A stretch of 64,000 nucleotides of DNA from Heliocidaris erythrogramma (GCA_025617745.1 CM046869.1:10497168-10561167); one strand, 5' to 3'. Numbered from the stretch's first letter, positions 49,160-59,452 are shown. Translations and numbers: made by a program. The notes: generated from the letters alone by a model not told the origin.

Positions 49160-51004
49160 TTATACAATCATACTCTCAAGTTAAGCTCAGCAAATAGTTG
49201 AACCCACTGCCAGTGTGAGCTTGTTAGGCATGAAATTACAAAGTCTTTTGATGCTTTGACAATCTTGGCATCAATCAAGTTCAAAGTCAAAGGATGACCA
49301 AAAATAATCAGACCTTCTAGTTGTTGTGTCGCATAAAAATAGAAAGGGAGGGAATCCATGTAATTAAACAGCCACTGTATTACATGAAACAATTGCCGAC
49401 TTAACATTTTATGAACCTAAAAAAGTTTTTTTCGTTAAAGATTTTGTATATTTGTGATCCCACGTGGTCTTTGAACAATTTTAGCTTTGCTGCCGAAAAA
49501 AGCGACTTTGGGAATTTTGCATCATTTGCATAAATCCAAATGGTCAACATGGATAGGCATATTGAAAAGCACCGAACCCTAACAGTGTTGTCAATCTTGG
49601 GCAATGAAACCTGTGACACGATACAATTCCCTGATATAAATTCATATAACCCCCTTTTGTTGTATAACAGTTTGTATTGCATAAGATGAATAACACACTG
49701 GATTTCATATGCAAATTATGCAAATTATGCAAATTGTCCAAAGGTACTTTTTTCAGCAACAAAGCTGAAATTGTTCAGAGATCACAAATAAAAAAAATTC
49801 AATAGAAAAAACTTTTTAAAGTTCACTATGTAGGACTGTCAAATTGACTACAATGCGATAAAAGAGAAATGTGTTATCGTAAACATAGGACTCGGGTTTT
49901 TAATGTATAGCGAGTTCTCATAATAACAAAATTCCTTTCAACTGCAACGTAATTCTTGCTTGTACACTACAGGTTTAAAAGTAAGCATCTCCTGCCAACT
50001 AGAAACTTGAAACGTAAGCTTTAAACTGTGTATCAAATACCAATCACACAAAAAAATAATTTGTGTACAGCTAGAAAGTAGAAAATCAACCTCAAAAACT
50101 TTACATGGCATCCTGTAGGTCAACAGGTAAGGAGTAAAAGGAAATAAAGGATAACATGGAAATGGACGTGCGGAACACAACTCCAACTTTGGTTCTGCGC
50201 AGACGTTATCTTTTTGTGGGCGAGCATGGATGCGTTGACTGTCTACTCACTAGTTGCTTTTTACGTGTATTGAGATTGTACTTAAACTTGCAATATCTCT
50301 TTATATTTGAAGCCCGTGTTTTGAATATAATACAGCAACATGGAACCTTTAACATATGGAGCAAAATATTTTTTGGTGATTGTATCCTTTAAGAATACCA
50401 CCCCCACAGGCTTATTGCACCATTTCAAGAACTGTGCCAAATGTCTTCTTCAGGATCACCACTGGAAAGGCTCATAGGTTCCATTAGGAACACCTGCAAG
50501 ATCCATTGCAGTTCTGCAGTGCATTGTAAGAACTGCTAGCACTGTATTCTCAAACACAAGGGGTGGTATTCTACTAATTCAGTTAAACCTGATGCTCTGT
50601 CTAAAATCATGTCTAACAAAAGGAATATGCAGACCTTCGTCAAACTTCTTTTGTTACAACTGGATTTTCGACCCAGGGACAGGTTTAAATTTTTCACAGA
50701 ATATGGGCCATTTTTTTTTCTAGAAAGAGAGTTAATTGCAATAGATATAAAGTGGATCCTAAATATTACATCTAGGATAAAACCTCTGTAAGCATGTACA
50801 TGTATCTCATAGGAACAATAAATAAGAGTCTACTCCATTTTTTAAACATTCTGTCTGAATATCTAACTCATGTTTGGCACTCGAAGACATGTTGCACAGA
50901 GAGTGATGGTCAATCAAGCTATACTTGAAGTTGCAACTTTTAATTTTTCGATGCTACTCAGTAACACATTCTATGGTTTAAGTTGTATGTCTGGTTTCAA
51001 AATA
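49160..51004. other. no gene recognised
   Basis: AT-rich sequence with three POU-type octamers at 49709-49734. Small open frames near 49401-50392 show no family features. Confidence 0.4.
49709..49734 (+). promoter_or_regulatory. three tandem ATGCAAAT octamers
   Basis: ATGCAAAT occurs at 49709, 49718 and 49727 with a 9-bp period. This is the classical POU-domain octamer. Clusters may bind POU factors, but a 9-bp simple repeat could also be coincidental microsatellite growth. Confidence 0.4.
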
Positions 51005-51178
51005 CAGTTAACCTTGCTTAACTCAAACTCACATCAGTCAAACTTTCCCCAAGTCATATCAATTTTTTGGACCAAACTATGCAAAACATGTGTTATTTGG
51101 ATTTCCCTAAGTCAAATTTTGCATAAGTCGAACTATTCTTTGTGGTCCCAACAGGTTCGACTTATGCAAAGTTAACTA
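51005..51178. mobile_element. pogo-like MITE, different subfamily
   Basis: CAGTTAACCTTGCTTAACTC at the left and an inverted right end (CTTATGCAAAGTTAACTA) bound 174 bp, flanked by TA. Internal words CAAGTCGAAC-type repeat near the ends. Confidence 0.65.
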
Positions 51179-51341
51179 TACACGTACTTGAGGCTATAAA
51201 AGTACCGGAGGCAAAGACTCTAAAGCCCTTTTTAAACTTAACTTTCTTAACTTTCTGTGCCCACCTAGTCTTTGAAAAAATGGCATAAACGAACATTCAT
51301 GAGTGAAATTTTGACTTATAATGTTTTGTTTCATCATTATA

Positions 51342-51514
51342 CAGTGGAATCTGGTCATACCAAACTCCTTGGGACCAAAGAATTTAGCTCTTTTTTATCA
51401 AAACCCTGTTACATCAGGGCTAAACACAAAAGAATACAAAGAAGTGGGACCGGCAAAATTACCTTGTCATAATGAGTTTGTTATAACAGTGTTCTTTACA
51501 ATGAGTTTCCACTG
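51342..51514. mobile_element. pogo-like MITE, third subfamily
   Basis: CAGTGGAATCTGGTCATACC and the inverted end GAGTTTCCACTG bound 173 bp, flanked by TA. Ends of this form are common in Tigger/pogo MITEs. Confidence 0.7.
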
Positions 51515-51654
51515 TAATAGGCAAAAATATCTTCTGTCGGAAAAAGATTCACGATGAAGATACCCGTTTCTGTTTGAGGAAGAAATGTAGCCATAGTCCT
51601 TACGCACTGTTCAACACTCAAAGTCGTGGGCATTATTTGCTGCCCTCGACACGA

Positions 51655-51830
51655 AAGAGGTTAAAGATAGAGTTGAGTTCTGGTCAAGCAAGTGCATTGC
51701 GAAAGACACAGTCTGAAAGCAGTTGGGAAAGGTTGATCTTGTACTACATAAGAATTGGTGTATATTGTGAGGCTTAGTAATCATCAAACTGATAAGAAAT
51801 TGGCTCGATTTTACTGAAGGTCCCCTGCAC
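51655..51830 (+). repeat. dispersed repeat family E, right part
   Basis: Similar along its length to 56221-56395: GGTTAAAGAT, GTTCTGGT, AGAGGTTGAT-type words, AATTGGTGTATA and TGATAAGAAATT. Confidence 0.6.
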
Positions 51831-51887
51831 CGAACACAGAAATGTGTGCATAGGACTACATCTATATATATGTGGAATCAAAGTGAA

Positions 51888-52343
51888 TAATAATAATAAT
51901 AATATACAAGATTTATAAGGCGCCGAATTCACTTGATGATCAATTGCTCAAGACACAACTTGTGCAAAAGATGAAATACATCACAAATAAGCAAAAGTGC
52001 AATAGGAGAGGTAAGGACATGAAAGGTAATGGTAATCAATTATTGGCCAAATTAAACAGATACTTTTTAAGATTATTTTTGAACACTTCAACAGAACTGC
52101 TATTTCTAATCCCTTGAGGAAGAGTATTCCATATCGACGGCCCAGCATGAGCGAAGGTTCGCTCCCCCCACTTTGTGTTAAGCCTAGGAATAACAAGTAA
52201 GCCAGAGTTTTGAGAACGTAACAGTCTAGAGGGAATGTAATGCTTGATCAAACCAATGTTGTACTGCGGAGCAGAGCCATGTATACAGTGAAATAATAAC
52301 AGAAGAATCTTGAAAACAATACGCGTTGGACTGACAGGCATCC
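51888..52343 (-). mobile_element. second 5'-truncated L2/CR1-type LINE, 3' end
   Basis: On the minus strand a 101-codon frame (52341-52036) encodes the C-terminal end of a non-LTR reverse-transcriptase protein: FKILLLLFHCIHGSAPQY, PSRLLRS, FAHAGPSIWNTLPQGIRN and FKNNLKKYLFNLANN before the stop. A 3'UTR of about 130 bp follows, with GGCGCCTTATAAATCTTG and a final (ATT)n tail at 51888-51904. The surviving frame has no stop, so this copy is younger than the one at 38752. Only the last 100 codons remain. Confidence 0.88.
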
Positions 52344-53338
52344 CCTCTTGCCATTTATTTATTTATTTTTTTTTTGCGGCGGTTTACTGCAGCATATGTG
52401 AGCAAGCCCTGAGAGCTTAAAGCAGTTTATGACAGGGTCAGGTTTTCAAGGCTCCCAAGTCATACTCTACCCAGTTCTTAGATGTACCTGCCCATCCCCC
52501 TCCCCTTCTTGCCCCCTTCAACAGGGAACATACTAGCCATATACCAGGCACTGGTTTTCATTTCATCTTCTTTCTTTTCTTCTTCAGACTTTGCAGCAAC
52601 TCCCCCTAATGTTAAGCTTCTATAACACGGTTCCGAATTCTTAACATACTGTACTTGCACCTTCTCAAAAAGATGTCCACATTTAATATCACCGCCTATC
52701 TCACCTCAAAGTACTCTGCAATGGATCCAGGCCAGCTCGACACTAGGAACTACTTGAATTCAGCAGAAAATCGAGGCTGAGTTAGCCAACAAGGCTGAAT
52801 TGATCGCACATGATTGCTAATCTTTGCACTGAAAACGTGCCTTAAAAACACTTCCATTCAAGATATTTGACAGGAAAGTGTGACAGAAATACTACAAAGG
52901 TTTTTGTTGGAAATTTCAAGAGGTGGGATTACATAAAACATGAAATTCATGTCTCGGGTGTCCGGCGTAAAAAAATGGAATTCAACTCTTGAAACCTACC
53001 CAGGTTTCTGTCCAGGTGCCGAAATTAGTCTGTCCTCATGCCTAGACATTAAAAATGTCCGCTGCAGAGATATACTGCGCACACCTTGCATCAAACACCA
53101 ATGTTGCTATTAAATTACTCCCACTTTTAAAAATCATTAGTCTTGCATAAGGCCTAAAGAAATGCAAACAACCCATTCTTATCTATCCATTGCACCACAA
53201 TTCACACAATTGGATTATGTGATAGCAAAAACCGAGACTTAAGATGTCTTGTGTTACTGGTAACCATGATGCAAGAACACACTTGATATCGCAAGGGAAA
53301 TAACTATTTGTTTTCTTCTTTTTTTTTTTTTTAGTGTT
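52344..53338 (-). other. possible 3'UTR of PPP1R11
   Basis: This stretch follows the PPP1R11 stop on the minus strand. It has no clear gene or repeat. AATAAA-type words occur on the minus strand at 52354-52367, but they lie beside an A-rich tract at the LINE boundary, so whether the transcript ends there is uncertain. Confidence 0.3.
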
Positions 53339-53511
53339 CTAATCACCCCCTATCGTTCCTTGAGGGGGGCTATCATCACAGCAGTCGTCTTTGTGTTTGC
53401 TGTAGTTTTTCTTCTGTTGTCTCCGGCACATTTTACAGTCATCGTCTGATTCTCCCTCGCTGCTCGATGAACTCTCTCCAAACATCCTTGGTTTATTATA
53501 AATGCAGCAGC
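53339..53511 (-). CDS. PPP1R11: PPP1R11 (protein phosphatase 1 inhibitor-3), last coding exon
   Basis: The protein is a small, largely disordered inhibitor of protein phosphatase 1; the human form is also reported to act as an E3 ubiquitin ligase. This exon encodes, after the split cysteine, the conserved CCCIYNKPRMFGESS block, then an acidic serine/aspartate stretch (SSSSEGESDDD), a cysteine pair (CKMC), a basic stretch (RRQQKK) and a C-terminus ending TIGGD, stop TAG at 53339-53341. The human counterpart has KCCCIYEKPRAFGESS at the same place. The acceptor reads TTATGCCAG|GCTGC (AG at 53512-53513). The exon starts in phase 1, matching the donor of the exon at 55688-55790. The tail after CKMC is less conserved than the rest. 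Confidence 0.92.
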
Positions 53512-54062
53512 CTGGCATAACAAGATTTAAAATACAAAAACACATCGGATGAAAGCAATCGGTTACAGCTGTTTCACTTTGTAGAAATGTTCTAACTTTG
53601 TTAATGAGCGATGATTTTGAAGAATAGTAAGTAGAAATTAATTGAGGCAACTTTCTTTCCTGAACTTTTCTTAAATCAAATTGTTACACCTGTATACTCT
53701 TTGCAGATGTGTTAAAAAAAAAAAAAACCCAGAGGGGAAAAAATCAGTTTGTGGTCATCTTGCTGTCCACGAAATTTGGGATGAATTTTTACACGTTTCA
53801 TTATTTGTGAAACAGGCTATCGACTGAGGGTCCAAAGAGAATTGCAAATTAAAACTGTAGCACCTCTGTAATAAAAAGAATAATGAAAACCCTAATGGAA
53901 AAAAAAATATTAATGAACATAATGAAATAAAATTTGTGTTGAAACTACCTTGACCCCCTCCCCCCCCCCAAAAAAAAGTTTCTTGTCTGGATTCTATCCT
54001 CATAGTCTTCATCTCCTCTTTATATGAGTCAAGGTTTAATCACTTTATTCATTAAAGGTACT

Positions 54063-54440
54063 ATTCAATTAAAACTAGAAATATCACTGAAGATGATGAT
54101 TAATACCCCCGCCCCGTGACAACAGCCTTTCTTGACTTTTGGTCGAAAACTGAGGAAGTAGTTCGATCCGCAATGTGTTTCCTTGATTTTCTGCCATAAA
54201 TATGCCGTTACCATGGCAACGCAGATTCCGACTCATCCGAAAAATATGTCTTGCACATCTTCCCATCAAGACCAATGTGTGTACCAAATTTCATGACTTT
54301 CAGTCAAAAACTGAGGAAGTAGTTTGATCCGCAAGATTAGCAACGGACCGACCGACCGCCCGCCCGACCGCCCAACCGTCGACCGATTCCTATACCCCCT
54401 TCAAACTTCGTTTGGCGGCGTTTGGCGGGGGTATAAAAAT
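54063..54440. mobile_element. MITE family G with X-box-like motif, copy 1
   Basis: The left part reads AATACCCCCGCCCCGTGA and the right end GGCGGGGGTATAAA, giving inverted ATACCCCCGCC / GGCGGGGGTAT. The interior holds two AACTGAGGAAGTAGTT blocks and the palindromic GTTACCATGGCAAC at about 54208. Near the right end CCGACCGCC-type repeats are tandem. Minus-strand open frames here repeat in every copy and reflect the element, not a host gene. Confidence 0.75.
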
Positions 54441-54774
54441 ATACATACTGGAAAATAAGTCCACAGGGTCATATATGAGGGGCAACAATGGCATGGAATT
54501 TTTTTGAAATTACCATTCTAGTCATCTATGTTTTGAGAGCTACTGGTACCACGGTACAAATACATACCCACTTTTCTTACTGAAAATAAAAATTAATTTT
54601 CCCTTCCTAACTTCAAATTATTTTTCTAAAAAAGTCTCATGTTTATGTTTTTTTTATAACATTCTGTACCTGTCCAAAACAAATCACCTACTTTTACGAC
54701 TACAACATAACGTTAAACAGAACCTCCTATTACTTATGGTATTTTCTTCCCTTTTTGTTGTTGAGTTTTTAAAT

Positions 54775-55022
54775 ATTAATAATAATAATAATGGCTTTTT
54801 ATATAGCCCTCATTTCTGTCACATTGTGATACTCATGGCACTTCAAAATTATTACCCCGGTTATAGCTGAGCCGCCTAATTAACTAGCGCTCAAGCATTC
54901 CAGGGGGGGGGGGGGGGGGGAGTGTCTTGCTAAAAGGACTTAGTGCCAGGCTGGGATTTGAACCCTCAACCTCTTGATTGAAAATCAAGTGAATGAACCA
55001 CTATACCATTCCACCTCCACCT
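54775..55022 (-). mobile_element. tRNA-derived SINE, tRNA-Glu-like head
   Basis: On the minus strand the head has an A box in TGGTATAGTGGTTCATTC, an anticodon arm CTTGA-TTTTCAA-TCAAG (loop anticodon TTC, glutamate) and a B box in GGGTTCAAATCCC. The body includes TAATTAGGCGGCTCAGC and ends at an (ATT)n tail (54775-54793). The tail follows a TATAAAAAGCC-type 3' end like that of the LINEs here, which fits SINEs that borrow a LINE 3' end. A G18 run interrupts it near 54903. Confidence 0.75.
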
Positions 55023-55276
55023 TCACACTGATGGTTCCGTCATGGCCACAGAATCCACCAAATTGTTTGAGGTTCTAGTTCCTGCCATGGCACTATCATC
55101 CTTTGGCAATACATTAATCTTCATTTGCCACTCTCAACACGGGTATTGTAATGTGTGTATCTGGTAGGAAATAATTAAATTCCCTAAAAAACTGCATTTC
55201 CTTACATAAAGCAAGGGTAATGATAGTACATGTAGTTTGTAAGCATTTTGGGCATAATATGTCCTTGAACAAGGCA

Positions 55277-55304
55277 TTGATTTGATTTGATTTGATTTGA
55301 TTTT
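55277..55304 (+). repeat. GATTT pentamer tandem repeat
   Basis: About five tandem copies of GATTT or TGATT. Confidence 0.85.
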
Positions 55305-55687
55305 AATTTATTATCTTCTGCATGTTTCACATTTCACAAAGGTATAGGCATAATTCGACTTAAGTATAACAAATATAATTACAATCATATTCGGGGAAAC
55401 AATGAGTATAAAATGAATAGGCGGTAGTAATTAATCATAAATTAACCTTTGCCAACTTACTGATATTTTAATGAAAAGCAGAAGATGGACTGTCACTATC
55501 TACATTCTGTCATTTTATCTACATTGCTCCTCCCCACCCAGGTGTTAAATGAATACTCCCTACTCAGTCTTCAGATGGATACGTGGGTAAAACAAATTTT
55601 GAAACTATTATAACTATTATTACTATCATTACTATTGACTATTAATGAATATAAATAATAAAAACATATAGAGGGCAGACTACTTAC

Positions 55688-55790
55688 ATTTTGATTTTTT
55701 CTTGCCCATGTGTTCATTATCCACCACTCCTGTCTTCCAATTGACCTTCTTGTCTGATTTAGGTTTGCGTAGTTTGAGCGTCACAGAGGG
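55688..55790 (-). CDS. PPP1R11: PPP1R11 (protein phosphatase 1 inhibitor-3), middle coding exon
   Basis: 103 nt encode 34 codons plus one base. The translation contains LKLRKPKSDKKVNW and VVDNEHMG, matching human LTIKLRKRKPEKKVEW and TVDNEHMG. KVNW corresponds to the KVxW-type motif by which the family docks on PP1. The acceptor CTCCCCACAG|CCC (55791-55793) is pyrimidine-rich, and the donor T|GTAAGTA is consensus. The exon starts in phase 0 and ends in phase 1, joining to make the CCC triplet with the next exon. There is no start codon in frame, so at least one upstream exon with the N-terminal threonine/glutamate-rich part must lie at higher coordinates; I did not find it in this window. Confidence 0.93.
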
Positions 55791-55847
55791 CTGTGGGGAG
55801 TAAATGAAAAGCCTGGGTAACTCCACTCTTGCAAAAACACTCCGCAT

Positions 55848-56420
55848 TTTGTGGTTTGGCTCCACAACTTTTGATTCAGAGCTCTAAAATATATACCAGA
55901 TGAATGAGTAGGAGAAACAAATTCTGCACACACTGTGTCTATTTTTGTTGCATGACCATATCACGTTTGATGCCAGGAATTTTAAAAAGAATAAGCTTTA
56001 CAATCCTTAAATTGGCAGCACATTGATAGGTTCAAAAATCATTGTTTTTTATCAAAATTGGCCATTATTTCAACTTCTCCAACAAAGTTCCTAACCATGT
56101 ACATTGCTTTCAAAGACATTACATTTTATTAGAACCATGTAGCATTAAAAGGAATTATTGTTGCCAATTTGAAGAACAAAATGTGATCAATTTTTCCCTT
56201 AAAATATTCCTCTCGTGAAAGGGTTAAAGATGAAGTTTAGTTCTGGTAATGTGAAATTGTGAAAGAAACTGTCTGGAAGCAATTGGAAGAGGTTGATTAT
56301 GTATAGTACTTACAAATTGGTGTATACATGAACTGTGAGGTTTTAGAAACATCAGAATGATAAGAAATTCACTCAATCTTGCTGAAAATCACAATCACTA
56401 TACACTTAAACTTGTATATG
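55848..56420 (+). repeat. dispersed repeat family E, longest copy
   Basis: Its left two-thirds resembles 25340-25745 and its right third resembles 51655-51830, so those two are parts of one larger family. A copy this long without terminal repeats may be a LINE tail or old element. No frame of note. Confidence 0.6.
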
Positions 56421-56883
56421 GGACTACACACCATGTGGCATGAAAAATTGGTCCAAACATTTCAGCTATTTCTCATTATATTTTGAATATGAGGGCATTT
56501 GAAGGGCAATCCTTTTCGGTGGACATTTCTTCTATGTTCTTCCAAACTGACGTGAAAAGAATGAGAAATCTCACAAATTATATTTCACCTTTTCCAGAAC
56601 TCAACCTGTTTAAGTCATTTTGGTCTAACAGATGGTGAATACACTTACATGTACACACATACGTGTTTTCACCGGAAAACGAGGACTGTGTGTCAACATT
56701 ACCCAACCGTGGACTTATTCATAATTAAGTATTCAGTTATTTTTCAATTGTTTTTGAAGAGAATAATCCTGGAAGACTAAAAATAAATCCCGTTCAATTG
56801 GAACATGCTTTCCGGGCGTGCCCGTCTGTTGGATAGAGTGTGCATAAGCAAAAAACAAGATGAATGCGACTGCGTCTCCTATA

Positions 56884-57541
56884 TGCCTCCGCCTAAATTC
56901 AGTTGATGGCTCAAACTCTTCTAGAAATATTTGATAACGAGGCTAAAAACCAGTAATTTCATGTAATTTTATGTAAATTGACCTCTGTGACCTCTGACCT
57001 TTGACCTACTTACCCCAAAATCTAATCAGTTCATCTTTCTATGGGTATGCATACTGGTACCAAGTTTGAAGTTCTCACCTCAGACAGTTCTTGAGATATC
57101 GCGGTAACGGTGCTAAAAACCAAGAATTTCATGTAATTTCATGTAAATTGACCTCTGACCTTTGACCTCCTTACCCCAAAATCTAATCAGTTCATCTTCA
57201 TATATGGAAACATACTAGTACCAAGTTTGAAGTTCTTATCTCAAACAGTTCTTGAGATATCGTGGTAACGGTGCTAAAAACCAAGAATTTTTATGTAATT
57301 TCATGTAAATTGACCTCTGTGACCTCTGACCTTTGACCTACTTACCCCAAAATCTAATCAGTTCATCTTTGTATGGGGATACATACTAGTACCAAGTTTG
57401 AGGTTCCTACCTCAAATGATTCTTCAGATATCGCGGTAACGAGAAGTGGGACGGACGGACGGACGGACACACGGACGCACGGACGGACGGACAACCCGAA
57501 AACATAATGCCTCCGGCACCCACCTTCAGTGGGCGGAGGCA
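56884..57541. mobile_element. MITE family H with tandem nuclear-receptor-like sites
   Basis: Ends GCCTCCGCC and GGCGGAGGC are inverted repeats. The interior is three tandem units of about 165 bp starting near 56937, 57107 and 57267, each with AATTTCATGTAA-type and CCCCAAAATCTAATCAGTTC words. Each unit carries TGACCTTTGACCT or TGACCTCTGACCT direct repeats. Near the right end is a GGAC tetramer array (57450-57490). Termini and design resemble family G; the two are probably related non-autonomous elements. Confidence 0.75.
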
Positions 57542-58075
57542 TAAAAACTAGAAATATCACTGAAGATGATTAATACCCCGCCCCGTGACAACAGCCTTTC
57601 TTGACTTTTGGTCGAAAACTGAGGAAGTAGTTCGATCCGCAAGATTTTTCCCTGATTTACTGCCATAGATATGCCGTTTCCATGGCAACGCAGCTTCCGA
57701 CACATCCAAAAAATATGTCTTGCACATCTTCCCACCAAGACCAAAGTGTGTGTACCAAATTTCATGACTTTCGGTCAAAAACTGAAGAAGTAGTTTGATC
57801 CGCAATGTGTTTCCTTGATTTTCTGCCATAAATATGCCGTTACCATGGCAACGCAGATTCCGACTCATCCAAAAAATATGTCTTGCACATCTTCCCACCA
57901 AGACCAATGTGTGTACCAAATTTCATGACTTTCGGTCAAAAACTGAGGAAGTAGTTCGATCCGCAAGATTTGCAACGGACCGACCGACCGCCCGACCGCC
58001 CGCCCGACCGACCGCCCAACCATCGACTGATTCCAGTATACCCCCTTCAAACTTCGTTTGGCCGGGGTATAAAAA
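57542..58075. mobile_element. MITE family G with X-box-like motif, copy 2
   Basis: It starts at AAACTAGAAATATCACTGAA directly after family H and ends GGCCGGGGTATAAA. The motif-bearing unit of about 180 bp is present twice: TTTCCATGGCAAC near 57675 and GTTACCATGGCAAC near 57839. CCGACCGCC-type repeats lie near the right end. Confidence 0.75.
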
Positions 58076-58568
58076 AAAAAAATTATACCCACGATAAATT
58101 TCACTACCACCCAAACGTGGACTCTGCTCATTTATGCTTGAAAGTTCAACAGCGTAGTTAGAAGCTAAAAATAAAGCCAACAAACTGTAAATCAAAGCGA
58201 GGACGGTCCTCGGTCTCGTGTGTGTCCTCGGTTCGAAGATGTATTTTCATAAAGTGCCCGCGGTTGCCGGTCAACACCAACGCATGTACATGTACCACAT
58301 TGCTACACAATAATCCACAGCAACAGAATACCAAAATACTACATCTAAAGAATGAGAATTAAATTCTCAATTACCAGCACATTGTCTGGGAAAGCCCCTC
58401 TACTTTGGGGACAAGCTATTCAATAAATTCAGGAAATTTTGCATTTAAAAGCAACAAACTTGGCCTTCAACAAACTTGCTCTGTGCTTCATTACGTCAGA
58501 CATACATATACATGTATAGGTTTAGAGCTAAATCGGACAAACAATAGTTTGGTAAAAACAAGTGACTA

Positions 58569-58692
58569 TAAGCCTGAAATGATTGTACCGTCCGGCCGTG
58601 TCTCGGTAGCTCAGTGGTAGAGCATTGGTACATGTACAAGCCAGTGGCCCGGGTTCGATTCCTGGTCGGGGCGCTACGATTTTTTCAGGCTT
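58569..58692. repeat. 21-bp inverted repeat around a tRNA-like sequence
   Basis: AAGCCTGAAATGATTGTACC on the left is matched in inverted form by ATCGTAGCG/TTTTTTCAGGCTT on the right, about 17 of 21 positions. The tRNA-like sequence lies between. Confidence 0.6.
58600..58672 (+). tRNA. tRNA-like sequence with enlarged anticodon loop
   Basis: The acceptor is GTCTCGG/TCGGGGC (with wobbles). The D arm GCTC-AGTGGTA-GAGC and T arm CCGGG-TTCGATT-CCTGG are intact, so both Pol III internal boxes are present. The anticodon arm can pair only as TTGGT/GCCAG around a 10-nt loop, ACATGTACAA, three longer than normal. The extra bases create the TACATGTA palindrome so common in this window. A T6 run follows at 58680. 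It is probably a pseudogene or tRNA-derived repeat; no isotype is assigned. Confidence 0.6.
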
Positions 58693-58699
58693 TATTTTA

Positions 58700-59215
58700 A
58701 AAATATTAAAATTTATGAATTTTGGAATGTTGCAATCACTATACATATATAGGAATTTCATATTAGCTGAATTGGTAATGTCACTGTGATGTAGTGGCAG
58801 ACAACTCCTCCATTTGCTCAACGTATACGAAATTACTCAAATGTCATTTTTTTCAAAATTTCTCAGTAAGATCTTTTTCTTATATGAGGACCTACACATG
58901 TATAACAATATGCTATCTACAGTATATTTTGAGTACTGCCCTGAGGGAAAAGGCACTTGTAGGAGAAAACCGCCAAATTAATGATATTTTAGTGTACGAC
59001 AAACAGGGAGATTTGACCGCCAGTACATCACAATCGACTCATCAAATTGCCAATTTGAGATTGAGTATTGCATAGAGTTGGTAATCTCATTTTTCAAACA
59101 TCCATAACTTTGTTATTCCTTGTCCGATTTCTTTTAAACTTTCACCATCCAGTTTTTAGTTTTCTGCTTTCACACAAATCATATATTACCAAGCTTGGAT
59201 TGCCCTTTATTAAAG
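58700..59215 (+). mobile_element. MITE family D, near-full copy
   Basis: It matches the right four-fifths of 47817-48401, including GTCACTGTGATGTAG, ATTTTGAGTACTGCCC and the end AAGCTTGGATTGCCCTTT. The left end is missing, replaced by the tRNA-like foldback. Confidence 0.75.
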
Positions 59216-59452
59216 TCACTCATCCAAAGTACGAGGTTATAATATAACCTCTGACTCCTAAACCAATATGGTCATGGTGAAAACACATAATTGCTTCCCC
59301 CCTACCATTTTCCTACTGCTGGACTACTGCATTCAACTTGCTCGTACATTAAGTGAGATTCTCACTTTCAGTCTAATATTTTTGATGTCCTATAGCCACA
59401 GATTATTGTTGAATGAGCATTGTTGACCTACAAGTGGACTTCCATGTAAGTC
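59216..59452. other. no gene seen
   Basis: Unremarkable sequence between two repeat elements. Confidence 0.4.

Larger units (their letters stand above)
53512..55687 (-). other. PPP1R11 last intron
   Basis: The intron is bounded by GTAAGTA (55681-55687 read on the minus strand) and CAG (53512-53514). It contains a motif-rich MITE at 54063-54440 and a tRNA-derived SINE at 54775-55022, besides C/A runs near 53958 and a G18 run near 54903. Confidence 0.8.

Noticed and set aside
57526-57919. Minus-strand frames that recur with similar protein at 54084-54287
   Set aside because: They are copies of MITE family G. The repeated unit and its inverted ends explain the similarity, and nothing suggests a protein domain.
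58528-58821. Minus-strand frame with PRPGIEPGP
   Set aside because: This is the antisense reading of a tRNA B box; similar RPGFEPGT frames at 60590 and 60915 have the same cause.
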